Source of the DNA: Salipiger mucosus DSM 16094
GTDB taxonomy: Bacteria; Pseudomonadota; Alphaproteobacteria; Rhodobacterales; Rhodobacteraceae
Reading direction: 5' to 3'
Assembly: GCF_000442255.1 (NCBI RefSeq)
Contig: NZ_KE557284.1
Location: forward strand, 98,822-162,821
DNA length: 64,000 bases
Positions 17,444-26,397 of the stretch are shown here, in pieces. Below the pieces are notes generated by a model that made no database searches, had not been told where the DNA came from, and was given only the letters and a program-made list of their open reading frames with translations. The position numbers were made by a program, and so were the translations under genes. Every line of letters begins with the position of its first letter. Position 1 is the first letter of the stretch.

Positions 17444-18370
17444 ATGCGCGATCTCAAACCCGTCCGTGTCTTTCTCGAGGTCTCGGCGCGGAAGAGCTTC
17501 GCGCAGGCCGCGCGCAATCTTGGCATGACGCCGGCCTCGGTCACGCGGATCGTCGCGCGGCTGGAGCAGGACCTTGGCCAGCAGCTGCTGGTGCGTACCT
17601 CGCGGCAAGTGGCGCTGACGGCGGCGGGGGCCCGCGTCGCGGCACGCTACCGCCCGATCGTGGCGGAGTTCGACAGGGCCTCCTCCGAGCTCGACCGGGC
17701 GATGCAGCCCGATCGCGGCAGGCTGTCGATCAGCGTGCCGATGTCCTTCGGGCAGCGGACCATGCCGGGGCTGATCTCGGCCTTCCGGCTGGCCTGTCCG
17801 CACGTGCGCCTGCAGGTGAACCTCGCCGACAGGCTGATCGACATCCTCGACGAGGGCGTCGATCTGGCCATCCGCATTTCGGCCCCGCCGACCGACAAGT
17901 CGACGATCTGGCGCCGGATCTGCGCCATCCCCCGCCACGTTGTCGCCGCGCCGGACCTGTTCGACAGGGAGCCGCGCCCCGGCGAGCCGGGCGCGCTCGA
18001 CCCGCGGCTCTGCATGTCCTACGGCGCCGCCGGCAAGGCCGAACGCTGGCACTTCGCCAGGGACGGGGAGACGCGCAGCGTCACGGCCGGGTCGGAGATC
18101 ATCTGCAACAACGGGGACGTGCTGCTGGCGCTCGCCGGCAGCGGCGTGGGGATGACCCTGCTGCCGGATTTCCTGACCGCGCGGGCCGAACGGTCCGGCG
18201 CGGTGGAGAAGGTCTTTCCCGACTGGGAGGGCGAGCCGCTGTCGCTGGGCATCTTCTATCCGCCCTACGACACGCTTCCGCCGCTCGTTGCGACCTTCAC
18301 CGACTTCTTCGAGGCCTACCTGCGCGACGAGGCGGGGTTCGAGTTCCAGGGGCCTCCGCAGGCCTCCTGA
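17444..18370 (+). CDS. LysR-family regulator of the MhqO operon (predicted)
   Basis: A 308-residue LysR protein. The helix-turn-helix is at about residues 1-60 (RDLKPVRVFLEVSARKSFAQAARNL, then TPASVTRIVARLEQDLG), with an effector domain from about 90. The divergent arrangement with the mhqO-like gene is the usual LysR layout for regulator and target. In Bacillus the same enzymes are controlled by MarR-type MhqR, so a LysR would be a replacement; this is inference from position. Confidence 0.87.
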   Translation: MRDLKPVRVFLEVSARKSFAQAARNLGMTPASVTRIVARLEQDLGQQLLVRTSRQVALTAAGARVAARYRPIVAEFDRASSELDRAMQPDRGRLSISVPMSFGQRTMPGLISAFRLACPHVRLQVNLADRLIDILDEGVDLAIRISAPPTDKSTIWRRICAIPRHVVAAPDLFDREPRPGEPGALDPRLCMSYGAAGKAERWHFARDGETRSVTAGSEIICNNGDVLLALAGSGVGMTLLPDFLTARAERSGAVEKVFPDWEGEPLSLGIFYPPYDTLPPLVATFTDFFEAYLRDEAGFEFQGPPQAS

Positions 18371-18394
18371 CCGATCCGGCATGCCACGAGGTCG

Positions 18395-19288
18395 TCAGGC
18401 GGGGCCGCGTTGCAGGCCGTGTTCGCCGCACAGGTCGGCGAGGACCGCGTGCAGGCGCGCGATGATCGCCTCGCGCGGGGAGACGGTGCGCTCGACAAGG
18501 CCGATCTGGCGCTTCACCTGCGGGGTGCCGAAGGGCAGGCGCATCAGCTTGAGATCCTCGGGCTCCTGCAATGCCACGTGCGGCACGACCGAGATGCCCA
18601 GTCCCTGCCGCACGCAGGTGACGATGGCCCCGATGGTGTCGATCTCGGCGATGTCCTGCGTGATCATGCCCATGCGGGAAATCTCGGTGTCGATCATGTT
18701 GGCGAGCGGCACGGCGCTGCGGAACCGGATGTAGGGAAGGGTGCGCATGAGCTCGGTCGGGGGACGCTCGGGCGTGCCCTGCGGCGCGATCAGCCAGAGC
18801 GGCTCGCGCAGGAAGGGGCTCCAGCGGAGGGCCTGCGGGAAGCCGACATGCTCGGCCACCACCGCCGCGTCGAGCCGCCCGGCGGCGACATCCGCGATCA
18901 GGGTGGACGAGAGCGAGACCCGGAGGCTGGATTTCAGGGCCGGGTACTGGTGCCGCATCCGCACGATGGCCTGCGGCAGCAGGTTGAGCGCGCTCGACCG
19001 GACCGAGCCCAGCATCAGCGTGCCGGCGATCTGGTCGCCGCGCAGGGCCGCCTTGGTGTCCTCTTCGCGGCGCAGGATGTCCTTGGCCATCTCCAGCACC
19101 TGAAGCCCCTGCGGCGTCAGCTTCGGCGGCCGCGCGCTGCGGTCGAAGACCTGGATCCCGAGCTCCTGTTCCAGCGCCTGGATCTGCTGGCTCACCGCCG
19201 ACGGCGTGAGCCGCACCACGTCCGCCGCCTGGGCGAAGGTGCCATGGGTGTCGATGGCGATAAGGGTCTTGAGCTGGCGGGTGTCCAA
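18395..19288 (-). CDS. LysR-family regulator of the hydroxyacid/TctCBA run (predicted)
   Basis: A 297-residue LysR protein: helix-turn-helix at about 1-60 (LKTLIAIDTHGTFAQAADVV, TPSAVSQQIQALEQELG), effector domain from about 88. The annotated start is a TTG at 19286-19288; no better ATG lies close by, so the exact N-terminus is unsure. It is convergent with the preceding LysR gene and divergent from the D-2-hydroxyacid dehydrogenase gene, which makes it the natural regulator of that transport and catabolic run. Confidence 0.87.
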   Translation of the reverse strand: MDTRQLKTLIAIDTHGTFAQAADVVRLTPSAVSQQIQALEQELGIQVFDRSARPPKLTPQGLQVLEMAKDILRREEDTKAALRGDQIAGTLMLGSVRSSALNLLPQAIVRMRHQYPALKSSLRVSLSSTLIADVAAGRLDAAVVAEHVGFPQALRWSPFLREPLWLIAPQGTPERPPTELMRTLPYIRFRSAVPLANMIDTEISRMGMITQDIAEIDTIGAIVTCVRQGLGISVVPHVALQEPEDLKLMRLPFGTPQVKRQIGLVERTVSPREAIIARLHAVLADLCGEHGLQRGPA

Positions 19289-19306
19289 GGTCTGATCCAG
19301 TTTTGC

Positions 19307-19327
19307 TTAATCTGATAACCAGAATTA
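19307..19327. promoter_or_regulatory. Possible LysR binding site
   Basis: An imperfect dyad reads TTAATCTG at the left and CAGAATTA at the right, separated by five bases and containing a T-N11-A-like core. It lies between the divergent LysR gene and the hydroxyacid dehydrogenase gene, which is the expected place for a LysR recognition site. Assignment is inference. Confidence 0.4.
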
Positions 19328-19476
19328 CGCGCTGCCGTGAAGTAAAAGTTTTCTATAACCTCTGTCGACAGGAGGAATGCCGCGCCCCGCTGGGAGGCAG
19401 GGTGCGTGCTTCACGAACACGGAATGATCAGAACCAGCGTCCCGCCATCGTTCGGGACGCGCCGGAGACATGCGCG

Positions 19477-20484
19477 ATGAGCAAGACCATCCTCGTAACG
19501 GGCCCCGATCTCGATCCTGCGGCCGTCGCCCTGGCGAAGGAGCATGGCTTCGACCTCGTCCACACGCCCGCCTATGCCGAGAGCGCGGTGATCTCCGAGC
19601 ACCTGCAGGCCAGCGGCGCCGTGGGCATCGTCTCGCGGATGGGGCGGATCGACGCCGAGGTCATGGACGCGGCCCCGCAGCTCAGGGCGATTTCCAAGCA
19701 CGGGGTGGGGGTCGACAACATCGACCTCGCCGCCGCCGCCGCGCGGGGCATTCCGGTGTTGGTGGCAAGTGGCGCCAACGCGGTCTCGGTGGCCGAGCAT
19801 GCCATCGCCCTGATGCTCGCGGCGGTGAAGCGGCTGCTGCCCCTCGACGCGGGCCTGCGCGCGGGGCGTTGGGACAAGCCGGGCTTCGCCGGGCGCGAAC
19901 TTGACGGGGCCACCATGGGCCTGATGGGCATGGGCGCGATCGCGCAGGCGACGGGCCGGATGGCGCAGGGGCTGGGCCTGACGCTTGTGGGCTTCGATCC
20001 CTACGCGCCGGACAGCGTCTTCGAGGCGCTGGGCGTGACCCGCTGCGAGACGGTCGACGAGCTGCTCGCCCGGTCCGAGGTGCTGAGCCTGCACTGCCCG
20101 CTGACCCCGGACACCCGCGAGATGCTGAACGCCGAGAGCATCGCGAAGATGCCGAAGGGCGCCTACGTGGTGAACACCGCGCGCGGCGGGCTGATCGATG
20201 AGCCGGCGCTGGTCGCGGCGATCCGCTCCGGTCATCTCGCCGGGGCAGGGCTCGACACCTTCGCCTCCGAGCCGCCGGCGGCCGACCACATCTTCTTCCA
20301 AGAGCCCGCCATCGTGCTGACCCCGCATATCGGCGGCGTCACCCGCCAGGCCGGCGCGCGCGTCGGCGTCGAGGCGGTGCGCGGCATCATCCAGATCGTC
20401 GCGGGGGACGAGGTGCCGCAGTCGCGGATCGCCAACCGCAAGCTGCTTGCGGACGCCCCAGCATTCGCAAACGTGGAGAAATGA
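19477..20484 (+). CDS. D-2-hydroxyacid dehydrogenase, NAD-dependent
   Basis: A 335-residue member of the D-isomer-specific 2-hydroxyacid dehydrogenase family (phosphoglycerate dehydrogenase-like). The catalytic-domain motif SKHGVGVDNIDL, the NAD fold GLMGMGAIAQATGRMAQ, the NTARGGLIDE segment carrying the catalytic Arg, and LTPHIGGVT with the catalytic His are all present. The ATG at 19477 is used because the upstream 58 codons of open frame are unlike the family. The stop overlaps the next start region. It probably oxidises or reduces a small hydroxy/keto acid imported by the following TctCBA transporter. Confidence 0.88.
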   Translation: MSKTILVTGPDLDPAAVALAKEHGFDLVHTPAYAESAVISEHLQASGAVGIVSRMGRIDAEVMDAAPQLRAISKHGVGVDNIDLAAAAARGIPVLVASGANAVSVAEHAIALMLAAVKRLLPLDAGLRAGRWDKPGFAGRELDGATMGLMGMGAIAQATGRMAQGLGLTLVGFDPYAPDSVFEALGVTRCETVDELLARSEVLSLHCPLTPDTREMLNAESIAKMPKGAYVVNTARGGLIDEPALVAAIRSGHLAGAGLDTFASEPPAADHIFFQEPAIVLTPHIGGVTRQAGARVGVEAVRGIIQIVAGDEVPQSRIANRKLLADAPAFANVEK

Positions 20485-20486
20485 AC

Positions 20487-21167
20487 ATGACCATCGGCTT
20501 CCGCATCCTGAACCGTGACCGCGCCGCCCCGAAGGAGCTGGTCGATGCCTTCGCCAAGCTGCCTGTGGCGAATGTCTCGGACAGCATGTCGCGCATGACC
20601 GCCGGCGGCCCGGGCCTGCGCCCGATGCATGCCTCGGGCGGCATGGCCGGTGTCGCGCTGACCGTGAAGGCGCGGCCGGGCGACAACCTGATGCTGCACA
20701 AGGCCATCGACATGGCGGTGCCCGGCGACGTGATCGTCGTCGATGCGGGCGGCGATCTTGCCAACGCGCTGATGGGCGAGCTGATGCTGGCCTACGCGAT
20801 CAAGAAGGGCGTCGCGGGCTTCGTGCTGAACGGCGCGATCCGCGACGCGGACAATTTCGTCGAGACCAACCTGCCGACCTTTGCCGCCGGCATCACCCAT
20901 CGCGGCCCCTACAAGGACGGCCCCGGCGAGATCAACGTGCCCGTCGCCCTCGACGGCATGGTGATCCATCCCGGCGACATCATGATCGGCGACAGCGACG
21001 GCGTTCTCTGCGTGCCGATCGACGAGGCCGAGGACATCCTGGCCCGGACGCAGGCGAAATCCGACGCCGAGATCAAGCAGATGGCGGCCATCGAGGCCGG
21101 CACCAACGACCGCAGCTGGGTCGACCGCGCGCTCAAGGAGCGTGGGTGCGAATTCCCGGCTGACTGA
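20487..21167 (+). CDS. RraA-family protein / 4-hydroxy-4-methyl-2-oxoglutarate aldolase-like
   Basis: A 226-residue RraA-like protein. The aldolase-type signature is visible: VDAGGDLANALMGELMLAYA followed by GVAGFVLNGAIRD, where the Gly-rich loop and the Arg-Asp pair bind the metal and pyruvate-like group. Such proteins cleave 4-hydroxy-2-oxo acids or decarboxylate oxaloacetate. ATG 20487 lies 8 bases from GGAG; an ATG at 20481 overlapping the dehydrogenase stop (ATGA) is also possible. Position between a hydroxyacid dehydrogenase and a carboxylate transporter supports a catabolic aldolase rather than RNase E regulation. Confidence 0.85.
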   Translation: MTIGFRILNRDRAAPKELVDAFAKLPVANVSDSMSRMTAGGPGLRPMHASGGMAGVALTVKARPGDNLMLHKAIDMAVPGDVIVVDAGGDLANALMGELMLAYAIKKGVAGFVLNGAIRDADNFVETNLPTFAAGITHRGPYKDGPGEINVPVALDGMVIHPGDIMIGDSDGVLCVPIDEAEDILARTQAKSDAEIKQMAAIEAGTNDRSWVDRALKERGCEFPAD

Positions 21168-21197
21168 ACCCCAAGCGTGTAAACAGGAGGAGAACAC

Positions 21198-22154
21198 ATG
21201 CTCAATCTCATCAAGACCACCACCGCCGCCAGCGTCATGGCGCTCGCCGCAGGCGCCGCCTTCGCGCAGGACTACCCCAGCAAGCCGATCGAGGTGATCG
21301 TCGGCTATTCCGCCGGCGGCGGCACCGACGTGATGGCCCGCACCGCGGCGCCCTTCATCGAGAAGTACCTCGGCGACGGGGCCAGCCTCGTGGTCAAGAA
21401 CATGCCCGGCGCCAGCGGCCAGATCGGCGTGACCGAGGCGGCCACCGCCGATCCCGACGGCTACACGCTGGGCACGTTCAACCTGCCGGGCATGATGGCG
21501 CGGACCATCGACCGCGAGGCCGACTACGACCGGGACAGCTTCACCTATCTCGCCAACGTGGTGAACGACCCAAACGTGATCGTCACCACCAAGGGCGGCG
21601 GGCTCGACACCATCGACAAGCTGGTGGAAGAGGCCAAGGCGAACCCCGGCGCGGTGACCGTGGGCATGTCGAGCCTCGGCGGCGACGACCACTTCATGCT
21701 GATCAAGCTGCAGGAGCTGACCGGCGCCGAGTTCACCATCGTGCCCTTCAAGGGCTCGGCCCCGGCGCGCACGGCGCTGATGGGCGGCCACGTGGCGATG
21801 GGCATCCTGAACATCTCGGAAGTGGCCGAGTTCCAGGAAGAGCTGAACGTGCTGGGTGTCGCGACCGAGGAGCGTTCCGACTTCGCGCCCGACCTGCCGA
21901 CCTTCGAGGAGCAGGGCTATGACCTGATCAACGGCTCGATGCGCGGCTTCATCGCTCCGGCGGGCCTGCCCGAGGACGTGGAGGCCAAGCTGCTCGACGC
22001 CTTCGCCCAACTCGAGACCGACGAGGAATTCCTGGAGGCCATGAAGGCAACCGCGAACCCCGTCGAGGTCGTCACCGGCGAGGAGTTCAAGGAGCTGACC
22101 AGCGATCTCTACGACCTTGCGAAGGGCGTCTGGGAAGAAACGCCCTGGAACTGA
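21198..22154 (+). CDS. Tripartite tricarboxylate transporter substrate-binding protein (TctC/Bug)
   Basis: A 318-residue periplasmic binding protein with a Sec signal (residues 1-24, cleavage after AGAAFA). The body begins DYPSKPIEVIVGYSAGGGTDVMART, the Bug/TctC hallmark, and continues with PGASGQIGVTEAATADPDGYTLG. It captures a carboxylate for the TctB/TctA membrane complex encoded immediately downstream. A GGAGGAGAA ribosome site precedes the start. Confidence 0.92.
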   Translation: MLNLIKTTTAASVMALAAGAAFAQDYPSKPIEVIVGYSAGGGTDVMARTAAPFIEKYLGDGASLVVKNMPGASGQIGVTEAATADPDGYTLGTFNLPGMMARTIDREADYDRDSFTYLANVVNDPNVIVTTKGGGLDTIDKLVEEAKANPGAVTVGMSSLGGDDHFMLIKLQELTGAEFTIVPFKGSAPARTALMGGHVAMGILNISEVAEFQEELNVLGVATEERSDFAPDLPTFEEQGYDLINGSMRGFIAPAGLPEDVEAKLLDAFAQLETDEEFLEAMKATANPVEVVTGEEFKELTSDLYDLAKGVWEETPWN

Positions 22155-22216
22155 GGCGCGCCGGCGCGGGGGACGTCCCCCGCGCCACACCTTCCCCTGA
22201 TCCCGGAGCCAGTGTC

Positions 22217-22666
22217 ATGTCCCATCGCCTGTCCCGCCCCGAGACCCTGACGGCCCTCGGCATCGTCGCGGTCGCCGCCGGCTTCCTCGTGCCCGCAATG
22301 TCGCTGCGGCCCATTTCCGCCCTTCTGCCGATCGCGATGCTCGTGGGCCTCATCGTGCTGGCCGTCATCCTGCTGCTCATGGACCAGCGCAAGGCCGCGG
22401 CGGGCGAGCCCGCGCAGCAGATGACCAAGTCGCCCGGGCGCGTCGCGGGGGCCTTTGCCCTGATCGTCGTCTATGCGCTCGCCACCGATTTCATCGGCTT
22501 CTACGTAAGCACCGTCGTGGCGGTGCCGCTGACCGCCTTCCTGTTCGGCTTTCGCCACCCGCTGGGCCTCGCCCTGGCCACCGCCATCGTGGTGGGCGCG
22601 ATCTGGCTGATCTTCGACTTCGGCATGTCGCAGGATTTCCCTGCCGGCCGTCTCTGGGCCGCGTGA
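22217..22666 (+). CDS. Tripartite tricarboxylate transporter small membrane subunit (TctB)
   Basis: A 149-residue membrane protein with about four hydrophobic helices, the usual size and topology of the poorly conserved TctB subunit. The closing segment ATAIVVGAIWLIFDFGMSQ is typical. It lies 62 bases after tctC and 7 bases before tctA, so the three genes form one transport operon. Confidence 0.87.
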   Translation: MSHRLSRPETLTALGIVAVAAGFLVPAMSLRPISALLPIAMLVGLIVLAVILLLMDQRKAAAGEPAQQMTKSPGRVAGAFALIVVYALATDFIGFYVSTVVAVPLTAFLFGFRHPLGLALATAIVVGAIWLIFDFGMSQDFPAGRLWAA

Positions 22667-22673
22667 GGTCACC

Positions 22674-24179
22674 ATGTATTCCGATCTTCTCCACGCCCTT
22701 CCCGAGGTCATGGGCCTCAGCAATTTCGCCGCCGTGATCATCGGCGTCATCGCCGGCATCGTCGTGGGCGCCATGCCCGGCCTCAGCGCCACCATGGCGA
22801 TCTCGGTCCTCGTGCCCTTCACCTTCGGTCTCGAGCCGCTGGTGGCGCTGGGCCTCATGGCCGGCATCTACAACGGCGCCATGTACGGCGGCGCGATCCC
22901 GGCCGTCCTGCTGCGCATCCCCGGCACCCCGGCGGCCGTGGCCACGACCTTTGACGGCTACCCGATGGCCCGGAAGGGCGAGGGCGGCTTTGCGCTTCAG
23001 GTCGCGGTGGTTTCCTCGGCCATCGGCGGCATCGCCTCGGCTTTCGCGCTGATGCTGCTGGCGCCGCCGCTTTCCAAGGTCACGCTGCTCTTCGGCCCCT
23101 CCGAGGTGTTCTGGGTCGCCGTCTTCGGCCTGGCCTCGATCATCTTCCTGCTGGGCGGCAACCCGGTGAAGGGCCTCATCAGCGCCTGTTTCGGGGTCTT
23201 CGTGTCGGTCATCGGCGCGGATCCGATCTATGGCACCGACCGTTTCACCTTCGGCCAGCTCGAGATGCTCGACGGCATCAACATCGTGATCCTGCTCGTC
23301 GGCCTCTACGCGCTGCCGCCGGTGATCGACCTGCTCGAGACGCCGCTCAAGACCGACAGCGTCGAGAGCTCCAAGCTCGGGACCGAGCCGATCTGGAAGG
23401 CCATGCCGCGCATGAAGGGGTTCTGGAAGACCTGGCTGCGCTCGTCCGTCTTCGGCATCTGGATCGGCATCCTGCCCGGGGCGGGCGGCTCGATGGCGGC
23501 CTTCATGTCCTACAACGAGGCGCGCCGCACCTCGAAGAATCCCGAGAAATGGGGCGAGGGCGAGCCCGAGGGCGTCGCCGCCTCCGAGACCGCCAACAAC
23601 GCCGACACCGCCTCGGCCCTGATCCCGGCGCTGACGCTGGGCATCCCGGGCACCGCCGTCGCGGCGGTCATGCTGGGCGGGCTGCTGGTGCACGGCCTGC
23701 AACCGGGGCCGATGCTCTTCCGCGAGAACCCCGACGTGGTCTTCGGCTTCATGTGGCAGTTCCTGTTCGGGGCGATCCTGCTGATCCTGCTGGGCGGCTC
23801 GCTCGCGACCAACAGCTTCGCCCGGCTGCTCAACCTGCCGCGTCCGCTGCTCGGATCGGTGATCATCGTGCTGATGCTGATCGGGGTCTACTCGATCCAC
23901 GGGCGGATGTTCGACGTCTACCTGATGCTGGGCTTCGGCGCCGTGGGCTGGGTGATGGACAAGCTCAAGTTCCCGCTGCCGCCGGTGGTGCTGGGCCTGA
24001 TCCTCGGCGGCTTTGCCGAAGAGAACCTGCGCCTCGCCCTGCGGATCGGTCGCGGCGACTGGGGCGTGCTGTTCCAGAACACGACCAGCCTCGTGCTCGT
24101 GGCGCTCACCGTCGCGGTGGTGGTCGGCCCGATCATCAAGCGCCGGGTCATCGACCGCCGCAAGGAGGCGGAAGGCTGA
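22674..24179 (+). CDS. Tripartite tricarboxylate transporter large membrane subunit (TctA)
   Basis: A 501-residue polytopic protein, full TctA length. The motifs GAMPGLSATMAISVLVPFTFGL (shown only in part here: GAMPGLSATMAI), NGAMYGGAIPAVLLRIPGTP and ILPGAGGSMAAFMSYNEAR are signature TctA segments. It forms the sodium-coupled permease with TctB, fed by TctC. The preceding dehydrogenase and aldolase suggest that the solute is a hydroxy- or keto-dicarboxylic acid. Confidence 0.93.
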   Translation: MYSDLLHALPEVMGLSNFAAVIIGVIAGIVVGAMPGLSATMAISVLVPFTFGLEPLVALGLMAGIYNGAMYGGAIPAVLLRIPGTPAAVATTFDGYPMARKGEGGFALQVAVVSSAIGGIASAFALMLLAPPLSKVTLLFGPSEVFWVAVFGLASIIFLLGGNPVKGLISACFGVFVSVIGADPIYGTDRFTFGQLEMLDGINIVILLVGLYALPPVIDLLETPLKTDSVESSKLGTEPIWKAMPRMKGFWKTWLRSSVFGIWIGILPGAGGSMAAFMSYNEARRTSKNPEKWGEGEPEGVAASETANNADTASALIPALTLGIPGTAVAAVMLGGLLVHGLQPGPMLFRENPDVVFGFMWQFLFGAILLILLGGSLATNSFARLLNLPRPLLGSVIIVLMLIGVYSIHGRMFDVYLMLGFGAVGWVMDKLKFPLPPVVLGLILGGFAEENLRLALRIGRGDWGVLFQNTTSLVLVALTVAVVVGPIIKRRVIDRRKEAEG

Positions 24180-24196
24180 CGGCCGCCGAGAGGTCT

Positions 24197-24229
24197 CGGG
24201 AGGGGCGGCAGGATGTGCCGGCCCTCCCG
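24197..24229 (+). terminator. Probable terminator hairpin after tctA
   Basis: A 14-base stem with one mismatch (24197-24210 with 24216-24229) and a 5-base loop begins 17 bases after the tctA stop. The arms start CGGGAGGG and end CCCTCCCG. No long T-tract follows. The remainder of the 309-base gap before the Lrp gene shows no gene. Confidence 0.55.
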
Positions 24230-24488
24230 CCACGAGAAGACCGCCCCGGCATGTCGCCGCTCTCTGCAAATCGCGGAGGGCGGCGATGTCCCGGGGGTCT
24301 TCATGTCCGCGCATCAGAGGCGCCGGGCGGCGCGCCCATTGACGGCGCTGATCGCCGGTTGGGGTGGACGCGTCCGGGGAGCGCGGCAGCCCCCCTGGTC
24401 TGCGCGGCGCACGCAGGAAGATTGCGGGGCCCGCCGCCCGGTGTCAGAGTGGCAGTTCTTCATCTGCCCTGGAGGTCCGCCGGTCCAC

Positions 24489-24962
24489 ATGGTTCAACTC
24501 GATTCCATCGATCTGAAAATCCTCAAGGCCTTGCAGGATGATGCGGAGATATCGAATGTCGATCTCGCGGATCGGATCGGGCTTTCCCCTTCGCCGTGCC
24601 TGCGCCGCGTGCGCATCCTCGAGGATGCGGGGGTCATCAAGAAGCGCGTCACCCTGGTGGACGCCGCCGTGCTGGGGCTGAACGTCTCGGTCTTCGTCTC
24701 GGTGCAGCTGGAAAAGCAGTCCAAGGAACGCCTGATGGAGTTCGAGAGGGAGGTCAGGGAGCGGCCGGAAGTGGTCGAATGCTACCTGATGACCGGGGAG
24801 AGCGATTACCTGCTGCGGGTGGTCGTGCCCGATCTTGCCACCTACGAGCGCTTCCTGAAGGAAAGCCTGACCCTGATCCCCGGCGTTGCGAACATCCGCT
24901 CGAGCTTTGCCCTGCAACAGGTGAGCTACACCACGGCGCTGCCGCTCGATCACCTGATGTAG
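24489..24962 (+). CDS. Lrp/AsnC-family transcriptional regulator
   Basis: A 157-residue regulator. The AsnC-type helix-turn-helix spans about residues 5-60 (LDSIDLKILKALQDD, then GLSPSPCLRRVRILEDAGVI), and the RAM ligand/oligomerisation domain spans about 68-145 with the VVECYLMTGESDYLLRVVV core. The start at 24489 gives the standard family N-terminus. It is convergent with the decayed aconitase/lyase genes. Its targets are unknown. Confidence 0.9.
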   Translation: MVQLDSIDLKILKALQDDAEISNVDLADRIGLSPSPCLRRVRILEDAGVIKKRVTLVDAAVLGLNVSVFVSVQLEKQSKERLMEFEREVRERPEVVECYLMTGESDYLLRVVVPDLATYERFLKESLTLIPGVANIRSSFALQQVSYTTALPLDHLM

Positions 24963-24982
24963 AGGCGCCCTCGGACGTAGGC

Positions 24983-25190
24983 TCAGGCCGCGCGGTCCCG
25001 CGGCACGTTGCGCAGGTGGCTGCCGACAACGCCGCCGGGCAGGGCGGCGATCCGGTCGCCCACGGCGAGGAGCCTGTCCATGTCGATGCCCGTGTCGAGC
25101 CCGCCCTCGTTGAAGGCAAAGACGAGATCCTCGGTCGCGGTGTTGCCGGTTGCCCCCCGGCGCGAAGGGGCAGCCGCCGAGGCCTTGTCG
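24983..25190 (-). pseudogene. C-terminal remnant of a hydroxymethylglutaryl-CoA lyase-like gene
   Basis: Only the last part of an HMG-CoA lyase-family gene is present. One frame reads GLGGCPFAPG, the lyase loop with its catalytic Cys; the next frame continues as GNTATEDLVFAFNEGGLDTG and GIDMDRLLAVGDRIAALPGG to a stop. The change of frame falls at a run of six C on the plus strand (25153-25158); one base fewer would restore GGCPFAPGATGN. The 5' two-thirds are missing: upstream sequence is aconitase. It is therefore a 3' stub joined to another gene. Intact relatives cleave HMG-CoA or citramalyl-type CoA esters. Confidence 0.7.
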
Positions 25191-26397
25191 CGGTCGCGGA
25201 TCCAGTTGATCACGCCGCCGGCCATCAGGATGTCCAGCTGCAGCGGGCTCAGGTCGTGGCGCAGGGTCAAGGTGCGGGGCCCGACCTCGGCACGCACCTC
25301 GGGCCGCTCGGACATCCGGGTGCGCAGATCGCGGATGCGGATCGTGTCGCCGCGGCCGATCTTCTTGCGGTCGGCCGGATCGGCGAAGGTCAGCGTCTCG
25401 AGCACCTGCCGCGACGATGGATTGATGTCGAGCGAGGCATCCTCGGCGATCTGCCGGCCGGCGACGATATCCGCCACCATGGCGAAATCGCGGTAGCCCG
25501 GATTGGCCGAGGAGCCGATGTCGCTCTGCCAGCAGGGCTTGCCCGCGATCTCGGTGACAGGCACCACGTTGCCCGGCGAGGACGGCGTCGCGATCGGCGG
25601 TTCGAGCGTCGAGAGGTCGACCGTGTCGTGCAGGTCGTAGTCGCAGCCGGGGTCGGCCGAAAGCGGGGTGAAGGCCTCTCCGCGGCCGCGGGCTTCGAGG
25701 AACCGACGCACCGCCTCGTCGGACGGAAACACGGTGGTCGTCGCCCCCATTTCGGTGCCCATGTTCGCGATGACATGACGGTCCATGGCCGAGAGGCCTG
25801 CGAGCCCGGGCCGGTGAAATTCGAGGATGCAGTTCCTGGCCCCGGCCACTCCGTGGCGGGGCAAGGGCTCGAGGATGACGTCCTTGGCCGAAACCCGGTC
25901 GGGCAGGGTGCCGGTGACCTCGATCCCCCAGAGCCGGGCATCGGGATGCAGAGCGGCTCGCGCGTCATGGCAAGCGCCACCTCGATCCCGCCCGCGCCGA
26001 TGGCGAGCATCCCCAGCGAGCCCGCCCCCGTCGTGTGGCTGTCCGAGCCCACGAGGCTCTGGCCCGGCACGCCGAAGCATTCCATGTGCACGGGATGCGA
26101 GATCCCGTTGCCGGGCCCGGAGTAGGTGATGTCGAACCTTGCGCACGCCGACTTCAGAAAGAGGTGGCTGTCGGCGTTGAGGTGGTCGGACTGCACGAGC
26201 CCGTGGTCGATGTATTGCACCGAAGGGTGCGTCCTGATCTGGCCGATGCCCATCGCCTCGAACTCGAGCATGACGAGCGTGCCGAGCATGTCCTGCAGCA
26301 GCGCCTGGTCCATCCCGAGCGCGATCTCCTCGCCGGGTGTCATGTCGCCCGAGATTAGCTTGGACGCGATCAGTTTGCGGGCGAGGTTCTCAGACAT
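25185..26397 (-). pseudogene. Aconitase-family gene with frameshift and internal deletion
   Basis: The first part (start MSENLARKLIASKLISGD, then SVQYIDHGLVQ and LVGSDSHTTGAGSLGMLAIG) is a typical monomeric aconitase/aconitase-like dehydratase. Near 25931-25935 the frame is lost: EPLCIPMPG should continue WGIEVTG, which lies one frame over, so a single base is missing. The second frame continues (FPSDEAVRRFLEAR, DINPSSRQVL), then near 25390 jumps directly to the extreme C-terminal swivel region (ADPADRKKIGRGDTIRIRDL, LMAGGVINWI). Roughly 240 residues are missing, including where a CxxC iron-sulfur motif is expected. Its start overlaps the dctQ stop. It is not expected to be active. Confidence 0.75.

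Noticed and set aside
20232-22190. Long minus-strand frame of about 650 codons opposite the dehydrogenase, RraA and tctC genes
   Set aside because: The plus-strand genes have clear family motifs; the opposite frame does not and has a composition typical of antisense frames.
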